Assembly (NCBI GenBank): GCA_030595715.1
Contig: JAUVCN010000013.1
Span: 1-38,231 of the forward strand
Direction: 5' to 3'
Length of the DNA: 38,231 nucleotides
Source of the DNA: Thermoplasmatales archaeon
Lineage (GTDB): Archaea; Thermoplasmatota; Penumbrarchaeia; Penumbrarchaeales; Penumbrarchaeaceae
Part shown: piece after piece, positions 1 to 11,530 of the stretch
Position numbering within the stretch: position 1 is the first letter of the stretch
How the letters are laid out: each line of letters begins with the position of its first letter
The notes under the pieces: generated by a model
What the model was told of the DNA's origin: nothing
Seen by the model: the letters and a program-made list of their open reading frames with translations, nothing else
Databases searched by the model: none
Position numbers and translations under genes: made by a program

Positions 1-2040
<2,040 letters not shown>

Positions 2041-2230
2041 CTACCGGCTCAACTAACGTCCAGGATGCATATGATCGAGATCATAGGCTTCATTGCCCTA
2101 CGGGCTCCACCTTCCTCCTTCCCCCATAATATACATAGATCTTACTCATGGGGTGCACGTAACTACCCGCAAAAAAGTAGGTCCAGACAAGTCCGAACCA
2201 CCCTTGCGGGAAGGGGAGTAAGAAACATCC

Positions 2231-2240
2231 CCTATATATC
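2231..2240 (-). promoter_or_regulatory. TATA box, probable 23S rRNA promoter
   Basis: The minus strand reads GATATATAGG here. With the usual spacing of about 25 nt, transcription would start near 2210, giving a leader of about 170 nt before the mature 23S 5' end. A second AT-rich candidate near 2125-2135 would give a shorter leader, so the choice between them is inference. Confidence 0.5.
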
Positions 2241-2242
2241 AC

Positions 2243-2263
2243 TTGCCATTCAGATCATGGCAA
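2243..2263. repeat. Perfect 7-bp inverted repeat next to the 23S TATA box
   Basis: TTGCCAT (2243-2249) and ATGGCAA (2257-2263) are perfect inverted arms around a 7-nt centre. The repeat sits two bases upstream (minus-strand sense) of the putative 23S TATA box, where a BRE or activator would bind. It could be a protein-binding site. No known factor is assigned. Confidence 0.4.
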
Positions 2264-2330
2264 TTTCAGACCCCCTCGAAAGAGAGTTTGACGCCCGATT
2301 CCTATTGCAAGCAACTCCTGTAAGTTGGTC

Positions 2331-2340
2331 ATATATATAA
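2331..2340 (+). promoter_or_regulatory. TATA box of hisS
   Basis: ATATATATAA is a near-ideal archaeal TATA box. The predicted transcript start near 2361 lies downstream of the ATG at 2342, which argues that translation begins at the ATG at 2375. Confidence 0.7.
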
Positions 2341-2374
2341 GATGAACCCATTCGACCGGGCAGAGGGCATTCAA

Positions 2375-3637
2375 ATGGCACAGTTCCAAAGACCCAGAGG
2401 AACAAGGGATTTCGGACCGAAAGAAATGATAGATAGAAAATGGGTTGAAAAACGTATGAGAAAGGCCATCGGATCGTTCGGGTACGAGGAGGTCTCGACC
2501 CCAACTTTTGAACATACCGATCTTTTCGTTGCAAGGTCAGGACCCCAGGTGATCGAGCAGATCTATTCCTTTTTCGATAAAGGAGGACGCGAGATCGCCC
2601 TTAGACCTGAATTGACCGCACCTGTTATGCGGTTTTATAATTCTGATATGAGAAACCATCCAAAACCGATCCGTATATTCTATTTTGGGAACTGCTTCAG
2701 ATATGAACGACCTCAGAAAGGGAGATACAGGGAATTCTGGCAGATGGGGCTGGAATATATTGGTAAGAGATCACCACTAGCGCTTTCAGAGGTGGTGGCA
2801 GCCGCGATAGCAGCGTTGAATGCGGTTGGCCTTCAGGGATATACTGTCAGAATAGGACACGTTGGTCTCCTTGCCTCTATTCTGAAACGCCATGGTGCTG
2901 ATCCCGAGAAGGACAAGGACCTGATGATAGCAATAGACAAGAAGGACAAAGATGGGATCATCTATCATTTAAGTAAAATCGGAGATAATGACCCTGATGG
3001 TATAGTGAAGTTTGTCACTGAGATATATGATAGAGACACTTATGAAAATGCACTCGACTCGCTGGTGGTATCTGATGAGGGATCGAATCTATTCATAGCC
3101 GAGATCAAAGCTGTTCTGGACACTTTGAGGGGGCTTGATGCAGACATTAAATTCGACCCGTCCATCTCAAGAGGTCTCGATTATTACGACAGCCTGGTAT
3201 TCGAGATAGATGCCCTGGAGCTAGGAGCGGAGAAACAGATCTGCGGTGGTGGAGCTTACTCGCTAACATCTGTATTCGAGAACGATGTCGAGGGAATAGG
3301 TTTTGGACTGGGTTTTGACAGGGTCATCGTTGCCCTGGGTGACATTCCCTCGGATGAGGACTCTGAAAAAGCCGTCTATATGATGCCAATAGGGGATGGA
3401 ACACAGGAGAAGTTGTTCCAATTGGCAATTGAGATAAGAAAAAACGGCCGTGTGTGTATCTTCGAGACCGCAGACCGGAATTTCAAGAAGGTTATCAATG
3501 CAGCAGTTACAAAGGGATGCTCCCACCTCATAGTGATGGGGGAAGATGAATTGAAAAGGGGAGCCATATCAGTCAAGGACCTGATGACAAAAGAACAAAA
3601 AGAGGTTCCAATTGACAGGATCATGGATCACATCTGA
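2375..3637 (+). CDS. hisS: Histidyl-tRNA synthetase
   Basis: This class II aminoacyl-tRNA synthetase charges tRNA-His with histidine in the cytoplasm. The 420-residue protein opens with the family's QRPRGTRDF segment. It has LRPELTAPVMR, a motif 2 region with NCFRYERPQKGRYREFWQ, the histidine-specific RGLDYYDSLVFE loop, and motif 3 GFGLGFDRVIVAL. A C-terminal anticodon-binding domain follows (about residues 325-420). An in-frame ATG at 2342 is rejected as start because a TATA box ends at 2340 and would place the transcript start near 2361. ATG 2375 has a GAGG ribosome site about 8 nt upstream and matches the usual family N-terminus. The gene is divergent from the 23S rRNA gene and followed by the coiled-coil gene after 124 nt. 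Confidence 0.96.
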   Translation: MAQFQRPRGTRDFGPKEMIDRKWVEKRMRKAIGSFGYEEVSTPTFEHTDLFVARSGPQVIEQIYSFFDKGGREIALRPELTAPVMRFYNSDMRNHPKPIRIFYFGNCFRYERPQKGRYREFWQMGLEYIGKRSPLALSEVVAAAIAALNAVGLQGYTVRIGHVGLLASILKRHGADPEKDKDLMIAIDKKDKDGIIYHLSKIGDNDPDGIVKFVTEIYDRDTYENALDSLVVSDEGSNLFIAEIKAVLDTLRGLDADIKFDPSISRGLDYYDSLVFEIDALELGAEKQICGGGAYSLTSVFENDVEGIGFGLGFDRVIVALGDIPSDEDSEKAVYMMPIGDGTQEKLFQLAIEIRKNGRVCIFETADRNFKKVINAAVTKGCSHLIVMGEDELKRGAISVKDLMTKEQKEVPIDRIMDHI

Positions 3638-3761
3638 TCACAACTTGTCTCTTTTGAAAATGATGCTGAAAAATATAACTAGGTAAAGGGTATTAATTAC
3701 CAATCTGCCATAAGGGATGTTGAAAATAAGGGCTTCAATAGGAATGGGGAAGGTGAATTGA

Positions 3762-6700
3762 TTGGAATGTTCATTCTGCGGTTCCCAAGAAGATGTTGAT
3801 GAGGAAACACTTCTTTGTAAAGTGTGCCTGTCGGCATTTGAAAAGAACCAGGCCCCACCGATCGATTTCAAGAGATATTTCTCAAGTAGATTGGAAAAGA
3901 AGTTGAAGCAGATCGACTCACTCCTTCTCACCTTACCCGAAAATTTCTTCTTATGGTATTTGAAGGGCCATCTGGAGCATGAACTTGGTGAATCAAAAAA
4001 GGCCCTGAGGTCTATAAACACCTCCATATCATATAAAAAAGACTTTGGAGATTCCTGGATCAGACTCGGATTGATCTATTCGGATATGCACAGAGAGAGC
4101 GAAGCAAGGGATGATTTTCAGAGAGGGCTGAGGTATCCCCTTTACGATCCATCTAATCTGATAGATGCAGGAGCGGCCCTTCAGGCCTCTGATCAACCTA
4201 TTATCGCAGCTAAGATCCTTCAAAGGGCATTGGACCTTGTTCCAGATGATGACAGAGGACTAATGGCTCTGTCAAAGGTACTGATCAAGTCAGGGAAATT
4301 GGAGGAAGCAAAGAAGATCATGGAGAGGGCAGTAGAACTTTATCCTCACAATGAAGAGATCCTGAGAGGAATGGCCCAGACCATGATGGGGCTGGATGAC
4401 CTGGAATCCGCAATGGACATGTATTCAAGGATCCTTGACCAGCATCCAAGAGATTTCGAAGCCCTCCTTGGTAAGGCTGAGATCTATCTTCAGAATGGTC
4501 AATTGACCCTTGCGCTGAAATCATATATGGCCGTAAGGGACCTGGACGTCCAGATCTCATGGGGAGGCATACTCCGCTTCATTGTATCGTCTATCAGATC
4601 TTTGATCGGTAGGAACGAGAACCATCCATCCTACCGGGAGGATCTAAAAAAGGAATACCGCAACATCGAACTCTTTCTGGAAGAACTGGATGAAAAGGTC
4701 CATTCCTCCAAGGGTCCGGAAATGCTGGATGAATTGGAGAGCCTTATGAAGGTCATTGAGAACATGAGGATATCACAGAAGGAACAGATCGGCCAATACG
4801 AGGAATTGCTGGAAAAATATAAAGTGGACGATCCATTCCATCTGCATCTGCAAAAGAAAGTGTCCTCTCTCAAGCATTACCATTCCAAGATGAGATTCTT
4901 CGATGGAAAGCAGATCTCACTTGAACTATCTCCGTTCCTCACTGATCTGGGAAAGATGGATTCCAGAACTGAAGGAAGATTGAGAACGGAGATAGAAAAA
5001 AGATTCGATGAACTCAACGAAGTAGGCCTGATGGATACAGAACTCCATTCCAAGATGGAGGAAGTGGATAAGTTGGAAGAGGAAGGCAACATCGAAGGCG
5101 CCTCATTCCTCTTGAAGGAGATCCAGATATCCCTTGATGAGCAATGGCAGGACGATGGAAGAAAATATTTCAATGGAAAAGCAGCTGAAATGGAAGGCCT
5201 CCTTAAGAAAGGGAAGGAACAATTTGACACATCAGGATTGAAGAAAAAGTTCAAAGAATTCAAGAAGATGTTCAAAAAGGGTCCAATCGCAGTTAGAAAT
5301 TCATATCTGGAATTTACGAAGACATATGCCGAGGACTCGGAGAACTATTTCCAAAAGGAAGTCGAAAGGACATTGAGAGAGATACAATACAAGATCATCA
5401 TCCTGGAAAAAGATGGTAGTTCCGCCAAGACCCAAAAACGGAAATTGAAGGAATTAAGAAAAAGGTTCGACAACGGAGAGAGACCTATAGAATTGCATCA
5501 GGAAACAATGGACCTTCTATCCAAGGTTTCGAACATTGAACTGAAACAGAAGATTGCGCTCACCAGAGAAAAGCTGATGGACCTTGACAAACTGCTCGGA
5601 GATGTGGATGCACTTGGCATGGATGAAGAGATAGCCAGGAACGTTGAACCGGTAAGACGTGTCATTGAAAGGTCCTTGAAGAACGAGAACTACAGATTGT
5701 CCGACATCCTCACAAGTGAGCTTTATGATAATGTGGAGAAACTCCTGAAAGATAACTACATCGATGATCTTAAGAACAATATGTATGAGTCACTCGGAGA
5801 GATCGATCGTTTGAGAAAATTGGGTGTTCAGGAAATTGAGTGGGATTCTCTGCTCGATATGAGCCGCCGGATCCTTGAATCCGATGAGATATCAGTACCG
5901 TTGATCCCGATAGTGAATTGTCTGGCTGAACTTCAAACCTTGATCCAAAATTTCTATGTAGAACGTTTGACCGGGGAGATCGATGATCGGATATTGCGAT
6001 TGAAGAAATTTGTATCTGAAGGAGTGAAATACGGATTTGACCTGAATTGCCACATCGAACAACTCGATGAACTTGAAAAGAGGGCAGAAGAGATATCTTC
6101 CCTTGAGATGCTTGAAGAATCCGTATCACTCGAATCTCAACTGGAGGTGAAGATCAAGGACCTCCTTGCCAATAAGGTAAGATCGATCAATGGAAAGATC
6201 AAAAAAGATGTCGATCAGTTAACAGAAGAAGGAGCGAACCAGAAGGCGGTAATGGTTGTTCTTTCCAAAGCCAATAGGGCCGAAATGTTGCTTGAGGTAG
6301 GAAGAGAAAGGGAAGCATATAAAAAGATCATGGGATCAAAAACCAAGCTCGAGTCCATAGATAATGATCTCAAGGACAGGAAGATCAAGGCGATCTCTGA
6401 ACAGATCGAAAAGATGCTCGAGTCGGCAAATATTATGGGAGTGAAGATGGATCGGTTCAAGAAAAAATATCTTACAATAACAATGAACGATCCGACCGAC
6501 AGACTGGAACAGCTTTCATCCCTTGAAAAGTTAGAGAAGTCATCCAGGAAGGAATACGATCTCAGGATCCAATACCTGTACGAGGAACTGGAGACATCTG
6601 CGGATAACATCTACTGTCAAGCTCAAGGGATCCTTCCCAATGAGGATGTCCAAGCGATCAAGGAATATTTGGATGAACTTAAAAAAATTATTGCATCTGG

Positions 6701-8219
6701 GGACATGACCATGATACCCGATCACATATCAGAGACAGAGAATATCATCGAATCCCGCAGTAAAAAGATAGTAGAGCTGTCATTGCTCTCGAAATGTTCA
6801 ATATTGATAGAGGAGGGATTGTCGCTCAATGATGATAGAGCCAGTGATATTGTGAAAAAGATACAGAAGATTGCTGGAAGGATAAGAAAAGGCGACCTTG
6901 ATGAAAGTGATAAGGAGATCCAGAGACTCGAAAAGGAGATCGGGGAGATCAGATCCATCCATCATATCCAACATATAGAGACCATGCTCAAGGAAATTGG
7001 GGACCTGGATGATATTGCAACCAACATCTTCAAGGAGATCGAAGATAAAGAGCTGAATACGGAGAAGAGAACGATCACCAATAAGATTGAAAAATTGATC
7101 GATTCCACTTCGATCCTATATAGCGATCCTGATCCGGAAACGATCGTGAAAATGAACGATACCATTTCACAGACCAGAGAGGATATGATCCATCTGGAAA
7201 ATAAATGGAGAGCATGTAAGAGGATCAGGTCATTGAAGGAAATGGGAGTGTTCGATATCAAGATCAATAACAAACTGGTCCAGAAAGATATTGACAACTT
7301 GATGGATATCTATGAACAGGACGACCTTGTCAAGTTCTTCCGTGTATGGGAGCGAGTGGAAGGAAAACTTGATACGATCAAAAGACAGATCGTCATGGAG
7401 AGTACGACACGTGAGGGGGGGGAGGCTATGGATGTCCTTGTTCGTGGAAAGGGAAAGAAGAAAAACGATCTTGCTGAGAACAGGGAGAGGACCGGAGGAC
7501 TTGCCGGCATCCAGAGGTTGGCCCAGGACATGGGTGAGAAAAGAAAACGACTGGAAAGGACAGAAGGACCAGGAGAGGGAACATCCAAGGATATCAAAGA
7601 AGGAAGTAATAGTGGAACCCTGACAAAGGTAGAGGGTGAGACGGATATCTCCAGCATAGCCAAGACCATTGCCGGAGAGCGGATCAAGAAACTCGAAAAG
7701 ATGGATCGTGATAAGGCCTGTGGGAAGGGGGGAAAACACCTGGATCTTCCATGGTCCAAGGATAAGGACCTGGACCTGAAGGGTTTATCTTCAATGATCA
7801 AGGATCTCGATTCGATCGAGGGAAGTAAAGAGGCAGTGGATGCTGCAATGACGGAAGCTGAAAGGATCAGAGACCGCCTGGATGGTTTCTACAATAAATT
7901 ACCCCAGAACCTTAGCCTTGATGAATCATTTTCCAAATATGAAAAAGGAGTGGAGAATATGAATGGAGGGGACCATAACGCTGCATTGAGGGAGTTCAGA
8001 CTAGCCACCTCATCTGCCGTAAAAATGGCAAAACTCCATACGGAGATCACCAAGGCGATCTCAAGCATAAACAGGGAATTGTCCGTCAGAAGAAAAATGG
8101 GAGAAACTGACCCGAAAGCTGAAAGGATCTATATAAAGGCCGAGAATGCATTGAAGAACGGCGAACTGGCAGATTGTGCAACCCTTATCAAGGCCATAAA
8201 GAATATCCTTTTCAATTAA
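3762..8219 (+). CDS. Giant zinc-ribbon / TPR / coiled-coil protein
   Basis: I do not recognise a named family for the whole protein (1485 residues). The N-terminus has two CxxC pairs (residues 3-22, CSFC and CKVC) typical of a small zinc ribbon. About six TPR-like helical pairs follow (roughly 60-270). Then comes a very long, Glu/Lys/Leu-rich stretch predicted to be coiled coil (about 270-1210), a charged Gly-rich linker (about 1213-1330), and a C-terminal helical segment. No signal peptide or membrane segment is seen, so it is probably cytosolic. Start choice: TTG at 3762 follows GGAAGGTGA with about 6 nt spacing, and the CxxC pair begins at the third residue. An AT-rich AAATATAA at 3671-3678 could be its TATA box, giving a leader of about 60 nt. 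A scaffold or cytoskeleton-like role is only inference. Confidence 0.85.
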   Translation: MECSFCGSQEDVDEETLLCKVCLSAFEKNQAPPIDFKRYFSSRLEKKLKQIDSLLLTLPENFFLWYLKGHLEHELGESKKALRSINTSISYKKDFGDSWIRLGLIYSDMHRESEARDDFQRGLRYPLYDPSNLIDAGAALQASDQPIIAAKILQRALDLVPDDDRGLMALSKVLIKSGKLEEAKKIMERAVELYPHNEEILRGMAQTMMGLDDLESAMDMYSRILDQHPRDFEALLGKAEIYLQNGQLTLALKSYMAVRDLDVQISWGGILRFIVSSIRSLIGRNENHPSYREDLKKEYRNIELFLEELDEKVHSSKGPEMLDELESLMKVIENMRISQKEQIGQYEELLEKYKVDDPFHLHLQKKVSSLKHYHSKMRFFDGKQISLELSPFLTDLGKMDSRTEGRLRTEIEKRFDELNEVGLMDTELHSKMEEVDKLEEEGNIEGASFLLKEIQISLDEQWQDDGRKYFNGKAAEMEGLLKKGKEQFDTSGLKKKFKEFKKMFKKGPIAVRNSYLEFTKTYAEDSENYFQKEVERTLREIQYKIIILEKDGSSAKTQKRKLKELRKRFDNGERPIELHQETMDLLSKVSNIELKQKIALTREKLMDLDKLLGDVDALGMDEEIARNVEPVRRVIERSLKNENYRLSDILTSELYDNVEKLLKDNYIDDLKNNMYESLGEIDRLRKLGVQEIEWDSLLDMSRRILESDEISVPLIPIVNCLAELQTLIQNFYVERLTGEIDDRILRLKKFVSEGVKYGFDLNCHIEQLDELEKRAEEISSLEMLEESVSLESQLEVKIKDLLANKVRSINGKIKKDVDQLTEEGANQKAVMVVLSKANRAEMLLEVGREREAYKKIMGSKTKLESIDNDLKDRKIKAISEQIEKMLESANIMGVKMDRFKKKYLTITMNDPTDRLEQLSSLEKLEKSSRKEYDLRIQYLYEELETSADNIYCQAQGILPNEDVQAIKEYLDELKKIIASGDMTMIPDHISETENIIESRSKKIVELSLLSKCSILIEEGLSLNDDRASDIVKKIQKIAGRIRKGDLDESDKEIQRLEKEIGEIRSIHHIQHIETMLKEIGDLDDIATNIFKEIEDKELNTEKRTITNKIEKLIDSTSILYSDPDPETIVKMNDTISQTREDMIHLENKWRACKRIRSLKEMGVFDIKINNKLVQKDIDNLMDIYEQDDLVKFFRVWERVEGKLDTIKRQIVMESTTREGGEAMDVLVRGKGKKKNDLAENRERTGGLAGIQRLAQDMGEKRKRLERTEGPGEGTSKDIKEGSNSGTLTKVEGETDISSIAKTIAGERIKKLEKMDRDKACGKGGKHLDLPWSKDKDLDLKGLSSMIKDLDSIEGSKEAVDAAMTEAERIRDRLDGFYNKLPQNLSLDESFSKYEKGVENMNGGDHNAALREFRLATSSAVKMAKLHTEITKAISSINRELSVRRKMGETDPKAERIYIKAENALKNGELADCATLIKAIKNILFN

Positions 8220-8234
8220 TGGTCCTTCAGACGA

Positions 8235-11200
8235 TCACTCATACCTGAGAGCTTCGGCTGGAGATACCTTTGTTGCCATTCTTGAGGGTGGTATACATGA
8301 TAACAGAGCGAATGTGAGTGCTATTCCACCTACGATGAGAATTCGGACCACCGGGATCCCGAAAAGGGGAAGATCGGAACTCACTTCCTCTCGCCAGAGA
8401 TTCCACCCCAGGATAACTCCCATTACAGATCCGAGAATGATCCCGGATGAAGCGATGAAGGTCGACTCTCCCAGAAATGAGGCCAGGACAGCACGCTTTT
8501 TGAACCCTATCGCCCTCATCATTCCAATCTCGTGCCGCCTTTCATATACGGATCTCAGTGTAACAATACCCAGGCCAACTATCCCGATTATCAATCCAAG
8601 GGAGAGGTAAGCATTGAAAAGATCGAAGAAGGAGTTCTGGAATTTGAGGATCTCCTTAACGAACTCCCTGACATCGATCGTGATGAATCCGAAATCTATC
8701 AGAGACCGCCTCAATCCATCGGAGACTTCTTCAGGATCGTTTCCTTCCTCGAGCTCTATCAGATGCAGAGTACTCTGGGTGGTATTGTATTCGCTTGCAG
8801 CGATGTCACTGTTCGTGAATATCGCACGGATGGCAAACTGATCCGTTATCGCAGCGATCTTCTTTTCGACCAATGTACCGTTCTCGAGTATAATGGAAAG
8901 AACGTCCCCAGGTTTCCTCCCGAGTCCCGGCGGACCAAATTGATTCTCCCCCAGGGTAGAATCAACTATCACAAGATCGGGTTCCTTGAGAATGGACCAG
9001 ACATCCTTGTCCTCTCTTCCATTGATACCTCGTTCTTCAAGCAGGTCCCAATCCACATCATTGAAACCGTATGTATTGAAACCCTTGAAATCGTCCGTCA
9101 CTCCACAAACAGGATAGGAGATCTCCAGAGAATGACGAAATGGAAGAGATATGTTCAAAGAAACATATCCGATCGTCAAGGATGTTGTGGGAGTCCAATC
9201 TATTGCGGTGGAATTTTCAAGACCCCACCTCTCCTCGACCGTCACCTGAAGATCGGGTATCTCTCTCGTATTGGATATTCCAATGATATCATAACCCCCG
9301 CCCACGCTCCTTTCGAACTCGGAAATATTGATATTGAATATATGGACGACCATGGATGTTCCTGTCACAGTGAAAATGATCAGGGCGAACATGAAGATCG
9401 TGATGCCTGTCCTGAACCTCTTCTTCAATGGATAGGAGATCGCCATTTTTATCGGAGCTGGAGAGGAGCCAAGTGCCTTGAAGATCGAAGTGATCACAAA
9501 CAGAAGGAGGTCCGTATTCCAGACGATCATCACCACACCGGATGTTACCATGAATAGACCGGAGAACAGGAATATCTCAAGACCTCCTGAAAAGGAATTG
9601 AACAGTGGCACCTTAACAGACCAGAGGATCAAGATCAGGATCGAAGTTACGGTATATACCACCCTGTCCGGCAGAAGATTTCTGAGGAAAAGAGCGACAC
9701 CTATCAGTATTATTGACACGCCTATCTGGGCTGGTGCTAGTTGTCCTGTCAGGTATCCGGCAAAGAGGGTAAACCCTCCCAGTATAGTTGCTGCTAACCC
9801 CCAGAGGATCGACCGTTCTAGCAATCTGTCCAACATTCTGGAAAGTGCGCAGAAAAACGTCCCACCTTTAGAATTACATGATCTCGATATCCTCTGTATG
9901 AATCTCTGGGGCGAGGTATGGACCAAGGGTGGAGGGATCCCCTTGATAGCCGAAACTATGTTCAGGTTGGCGATCCTCTGAGTTATAACCCAGGTGGTTC
10001 CAAGGGTTATTGTGAACCCCCCGGCAAAAGAAACGAGCAGGGTCAGTGGAACCACAGAAAAAGATGAAAGTATATTGAAATCCATCTCGGTGAATCTCGA
10101 GATCAGACCCTCAAGAAGATATATTATCCCATATGCCGCGAGAACGCCCATGATCACTCCGATAAAAGAAGAAAGAAAAGAATAGAGGGCCCCTTCGAAA
10201 AGATAGGATGATCTCAGATGGGACCGCCTGAGTCCAATGGCCCTGGAGATCCCCATCTCTTCCCTTCTTTCCTCCGAAAGCATAACGAAGATATTTACGA
10301 TGAGAGTGATCCCGGCAATGATCGAGAAAGCGGCCAATGTGATGAAAAGCTTCGTGAAAGTGCTGATCCGTTCCATGGCCATATCCACACCGGAATCCTT
10401 GTCAAATACCACCCTTATCTCCCTTCCGGACCCGGGTGGGACCTCGAGGTCTTCAAGCGAACCATCTATGAGTGGAACAACCTTATCACACAGTTCCCCT
10501 CCCTCCACCCTGTCCCCTCTATTGGAAATATATAGAGTATTGTAGTATCCGCCCGACCAGTTTCCCGGGCCAATATCCGTTACTCCCTCACTGATCGAGA
10601 TGTTCATAAGTGACCATGCTGTTGAAAAAGATACATAGAGGGTCTCCCCTCCAAAGAAGTTGGCCCTTTCCTTCTGGTCCAATACATGGGTATAGTTGAG
10701 GATGAGGGTTCGGTGGCCAGATGAAATGACAAGTTCATCGCCCGGAACCGCATCCACAAGGTCTGCGGCATTCTTTGTCAGGAACACCTCCCCTGGACCG
10801 GGTTCGATCGCTTCCCTCCCGCCCTCATACAAACGTCCAAATGCGTTGTTTGTTTCCCACGAGAATGCCCGTAGTGTTATGGAAGGTTCAACAAGCCCTG
10901 AATTTGGAGATCTCATTGCTACTTCGAGGTCCACTTCCCATGAGACCCCGTCAATAAGGGTCTCTCCTTCTTCGATCGATAGGATCCGATCCTCAATGAT
11001 ATTTGCATCTTCACCGTTGAAGACCGTAAGGTTTCCGGATGATTCCCTGAGATATATGACCTCATCGACATTATGATAGTTCTCATAGATCAGGGACTCG
11101 ACCAGGCTGGTCATGGTATCACCGATAACAAGGGATGAGCAGATTATCGATGTCCCTACCATGAATCCGATTATTGCAATAACCGAATCGCTCTTGTGAC

Positions 11201-11438
11201 GGATGAGATTCCTTATTCCTAGTCTTGCCATGAGGGGATTGATCCACCCTTTGATCAGAAGAATGACAAGGATCGATAGAAGAATCAATGGAATGAAAAG
11301 ACCCGCGAGTTCAATGGAACCCTCCGGACCATATATGCCGTAGGCCGTGACGGCGAAGCTGACAATCAGCAGGATCAGGATCAGGGCCTCGGTGGTCTTC
11401 TCTCCAATGGACCTCTTTTTCAGCATCTTCCACACCAT
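8235..11438 (-). CDS. ABC transporter permease with two FtsX-type halves (MacB/LolC-like)
   Basis: The 1067-residue membrane protein has two FtsX-type permease cores joined in one chain. Two N-terminal hydrophobic segments (about 15-65) come first. The first half then has a membrane segment (about 85-105), a large extracytoplasmic domain (about 120-350) and a three-helix FtsX core (about 365-520) containing EERREEMGISRAIGLRR. A middle group of membrane helices (about 560-680) precedes a second extracytoplasmic domain and a second FtsX core at the C-terminus (about 945-1067) with YERRHEIGMMRAIGFKK. These 'E-MG-RAIG' cytoplasmic loops normally contact the ATPase. Such permeases act as mechanotransmitters or lipoprotein/peptide exporters rather than channels. 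No ATP-binding subunit is in the window. A start at the fifth codon (11426) is equally possible. It converges on the coiled-coil gene with a 15-nt gap. Confidence 0.88.
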   Translation of the reverse strand: MVWKMLKKRSIGEKTTEALILILLIVSFAVTAYGIYGPEGSIELAGLFIPLILLSILVILLIKGWINPLMARLGIRNLIRHKSDSVIAIIGFMVGTSIICSSLVIGDTMTSLVESLIYENYHNVDEVIYLRESSGNLTVFNGEDANIIEDRILSIEEGETLIDGVSWEVDLEVAMRSPNSGLVEPSITLRAFSWETNNAFGRLYEGGREAIEPGPGEVFLTKNAADLVDAVPGDELVISSGHRTLILNYTHVLDQKERANFFGGETLYVSFSTAWSLMNISISEGVTDIGPGNWSGGYYNTLYISNRGDRVEGGELCDKVVPLIDGSLEDLEVPPGSGREIRVVFDKDSGVDMAMERISTFTKLFITLAAFSIIAGITLIVNIFVMLSEERREEMGISRAIGLRRSHLRSSYLFEGALYSFLSSFIGVIMGVLAAYGIIYLLEGLISRFTEMDFNILSSFSVVPLTLLVSFAGGFTITLGTTWVITQRIANLNIVSAIKGIPPPLVHTSPQRFIQRISRSCNSKGGTFFCALSRMLDRLLERSILWGLAATILGGFTLFAGYLTGQLAPAQIGVSIILIGVALFLRNLLPDRVVYTVTSILILILWSVKVPLFNSFSGGLEIFLFSGLFMVTSGVVMIVWNTDLLLFVITSIFKALGSSPAPIKMAISYPLKKRFRTGITIFMFALIIFTVTGTSMVVHIFNINISEFERSVGGGYDIIGISNTREIPDLQVTVEERWGLENSTAIDWTPTTSLTIGYVSLNISLPFRHSLEISYPVCGVTDDFKGFNTYGFNDVDWDLLEERGINGREDKDVWSILKEPDLVIVDSTLGENQFGPPGLGRKPGDVLSIILENGTLVEKKIAAITDQFAIRAIFTNSDIAASEYNTTQSTLHLIELEEGNDPEEVSDGLRRSLIDFGFITIDVREFVKEILKFQNSFFDLFNAYLSLGLIIGIVGLGIVTLRSVYERRHEIGMMRAIGFKKRAVLASFLGESTFIASSGIILGSVMGVILGWNLWREEVSSDLPLFGIPVVRILIVGGIALTFALLSCIPPSRMATKVSPAEALRYE

Positions 11439-11530
11439 TCAATATTCATTTGTAATGAGGATCGAATGGTGGTAAGAGTAAAAGGTCCTTTTTATTGTTA
11501 ACGAGATATCCATCTAACCTATTGGACAGA
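11439..11530 (-). promoter_or_regulatory. Promoter region of the FtsX permease
   Basis: This is a 92-nt gap between two leftward genes. The minus strand carries an A/T-rich ACAATAAAAAGG segment near 11490-11501 that could serve as TATA element. A transcript start near 11470 would leave a leader of about 30 nt. No other feature is seen. Confidence 0.35.

Larger units (their letters stand above)
2041..2330. promoter_or_regulatory. Divergent intergenic region, 23S rRNA / hisS
   Basis: This stretch of about 290 nt holds no convincing gene. It is expected to contain the 23S leader (minus strand) with processing-stem sequence, the 23S promoter and, at its right end, the hisS promoter. Two minus-strand TATA-like boxes are visible: GATATATAGG (2240-2231) and one near 2125-2135. 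The palindrome ATGATCGAGATCAT lies at 2071-2084 inside the putative leader. A CCCTT/AAGGG hairpin lies near 2203-2217. Confidence 0.6.

Noticed and set aside
8532-9557. 341-codon plus-strand frame opposite the FtsX permease
   Set aside because: It is antisense to a clear membrane protein; its product is compositionally odd and has no recognisable motif.
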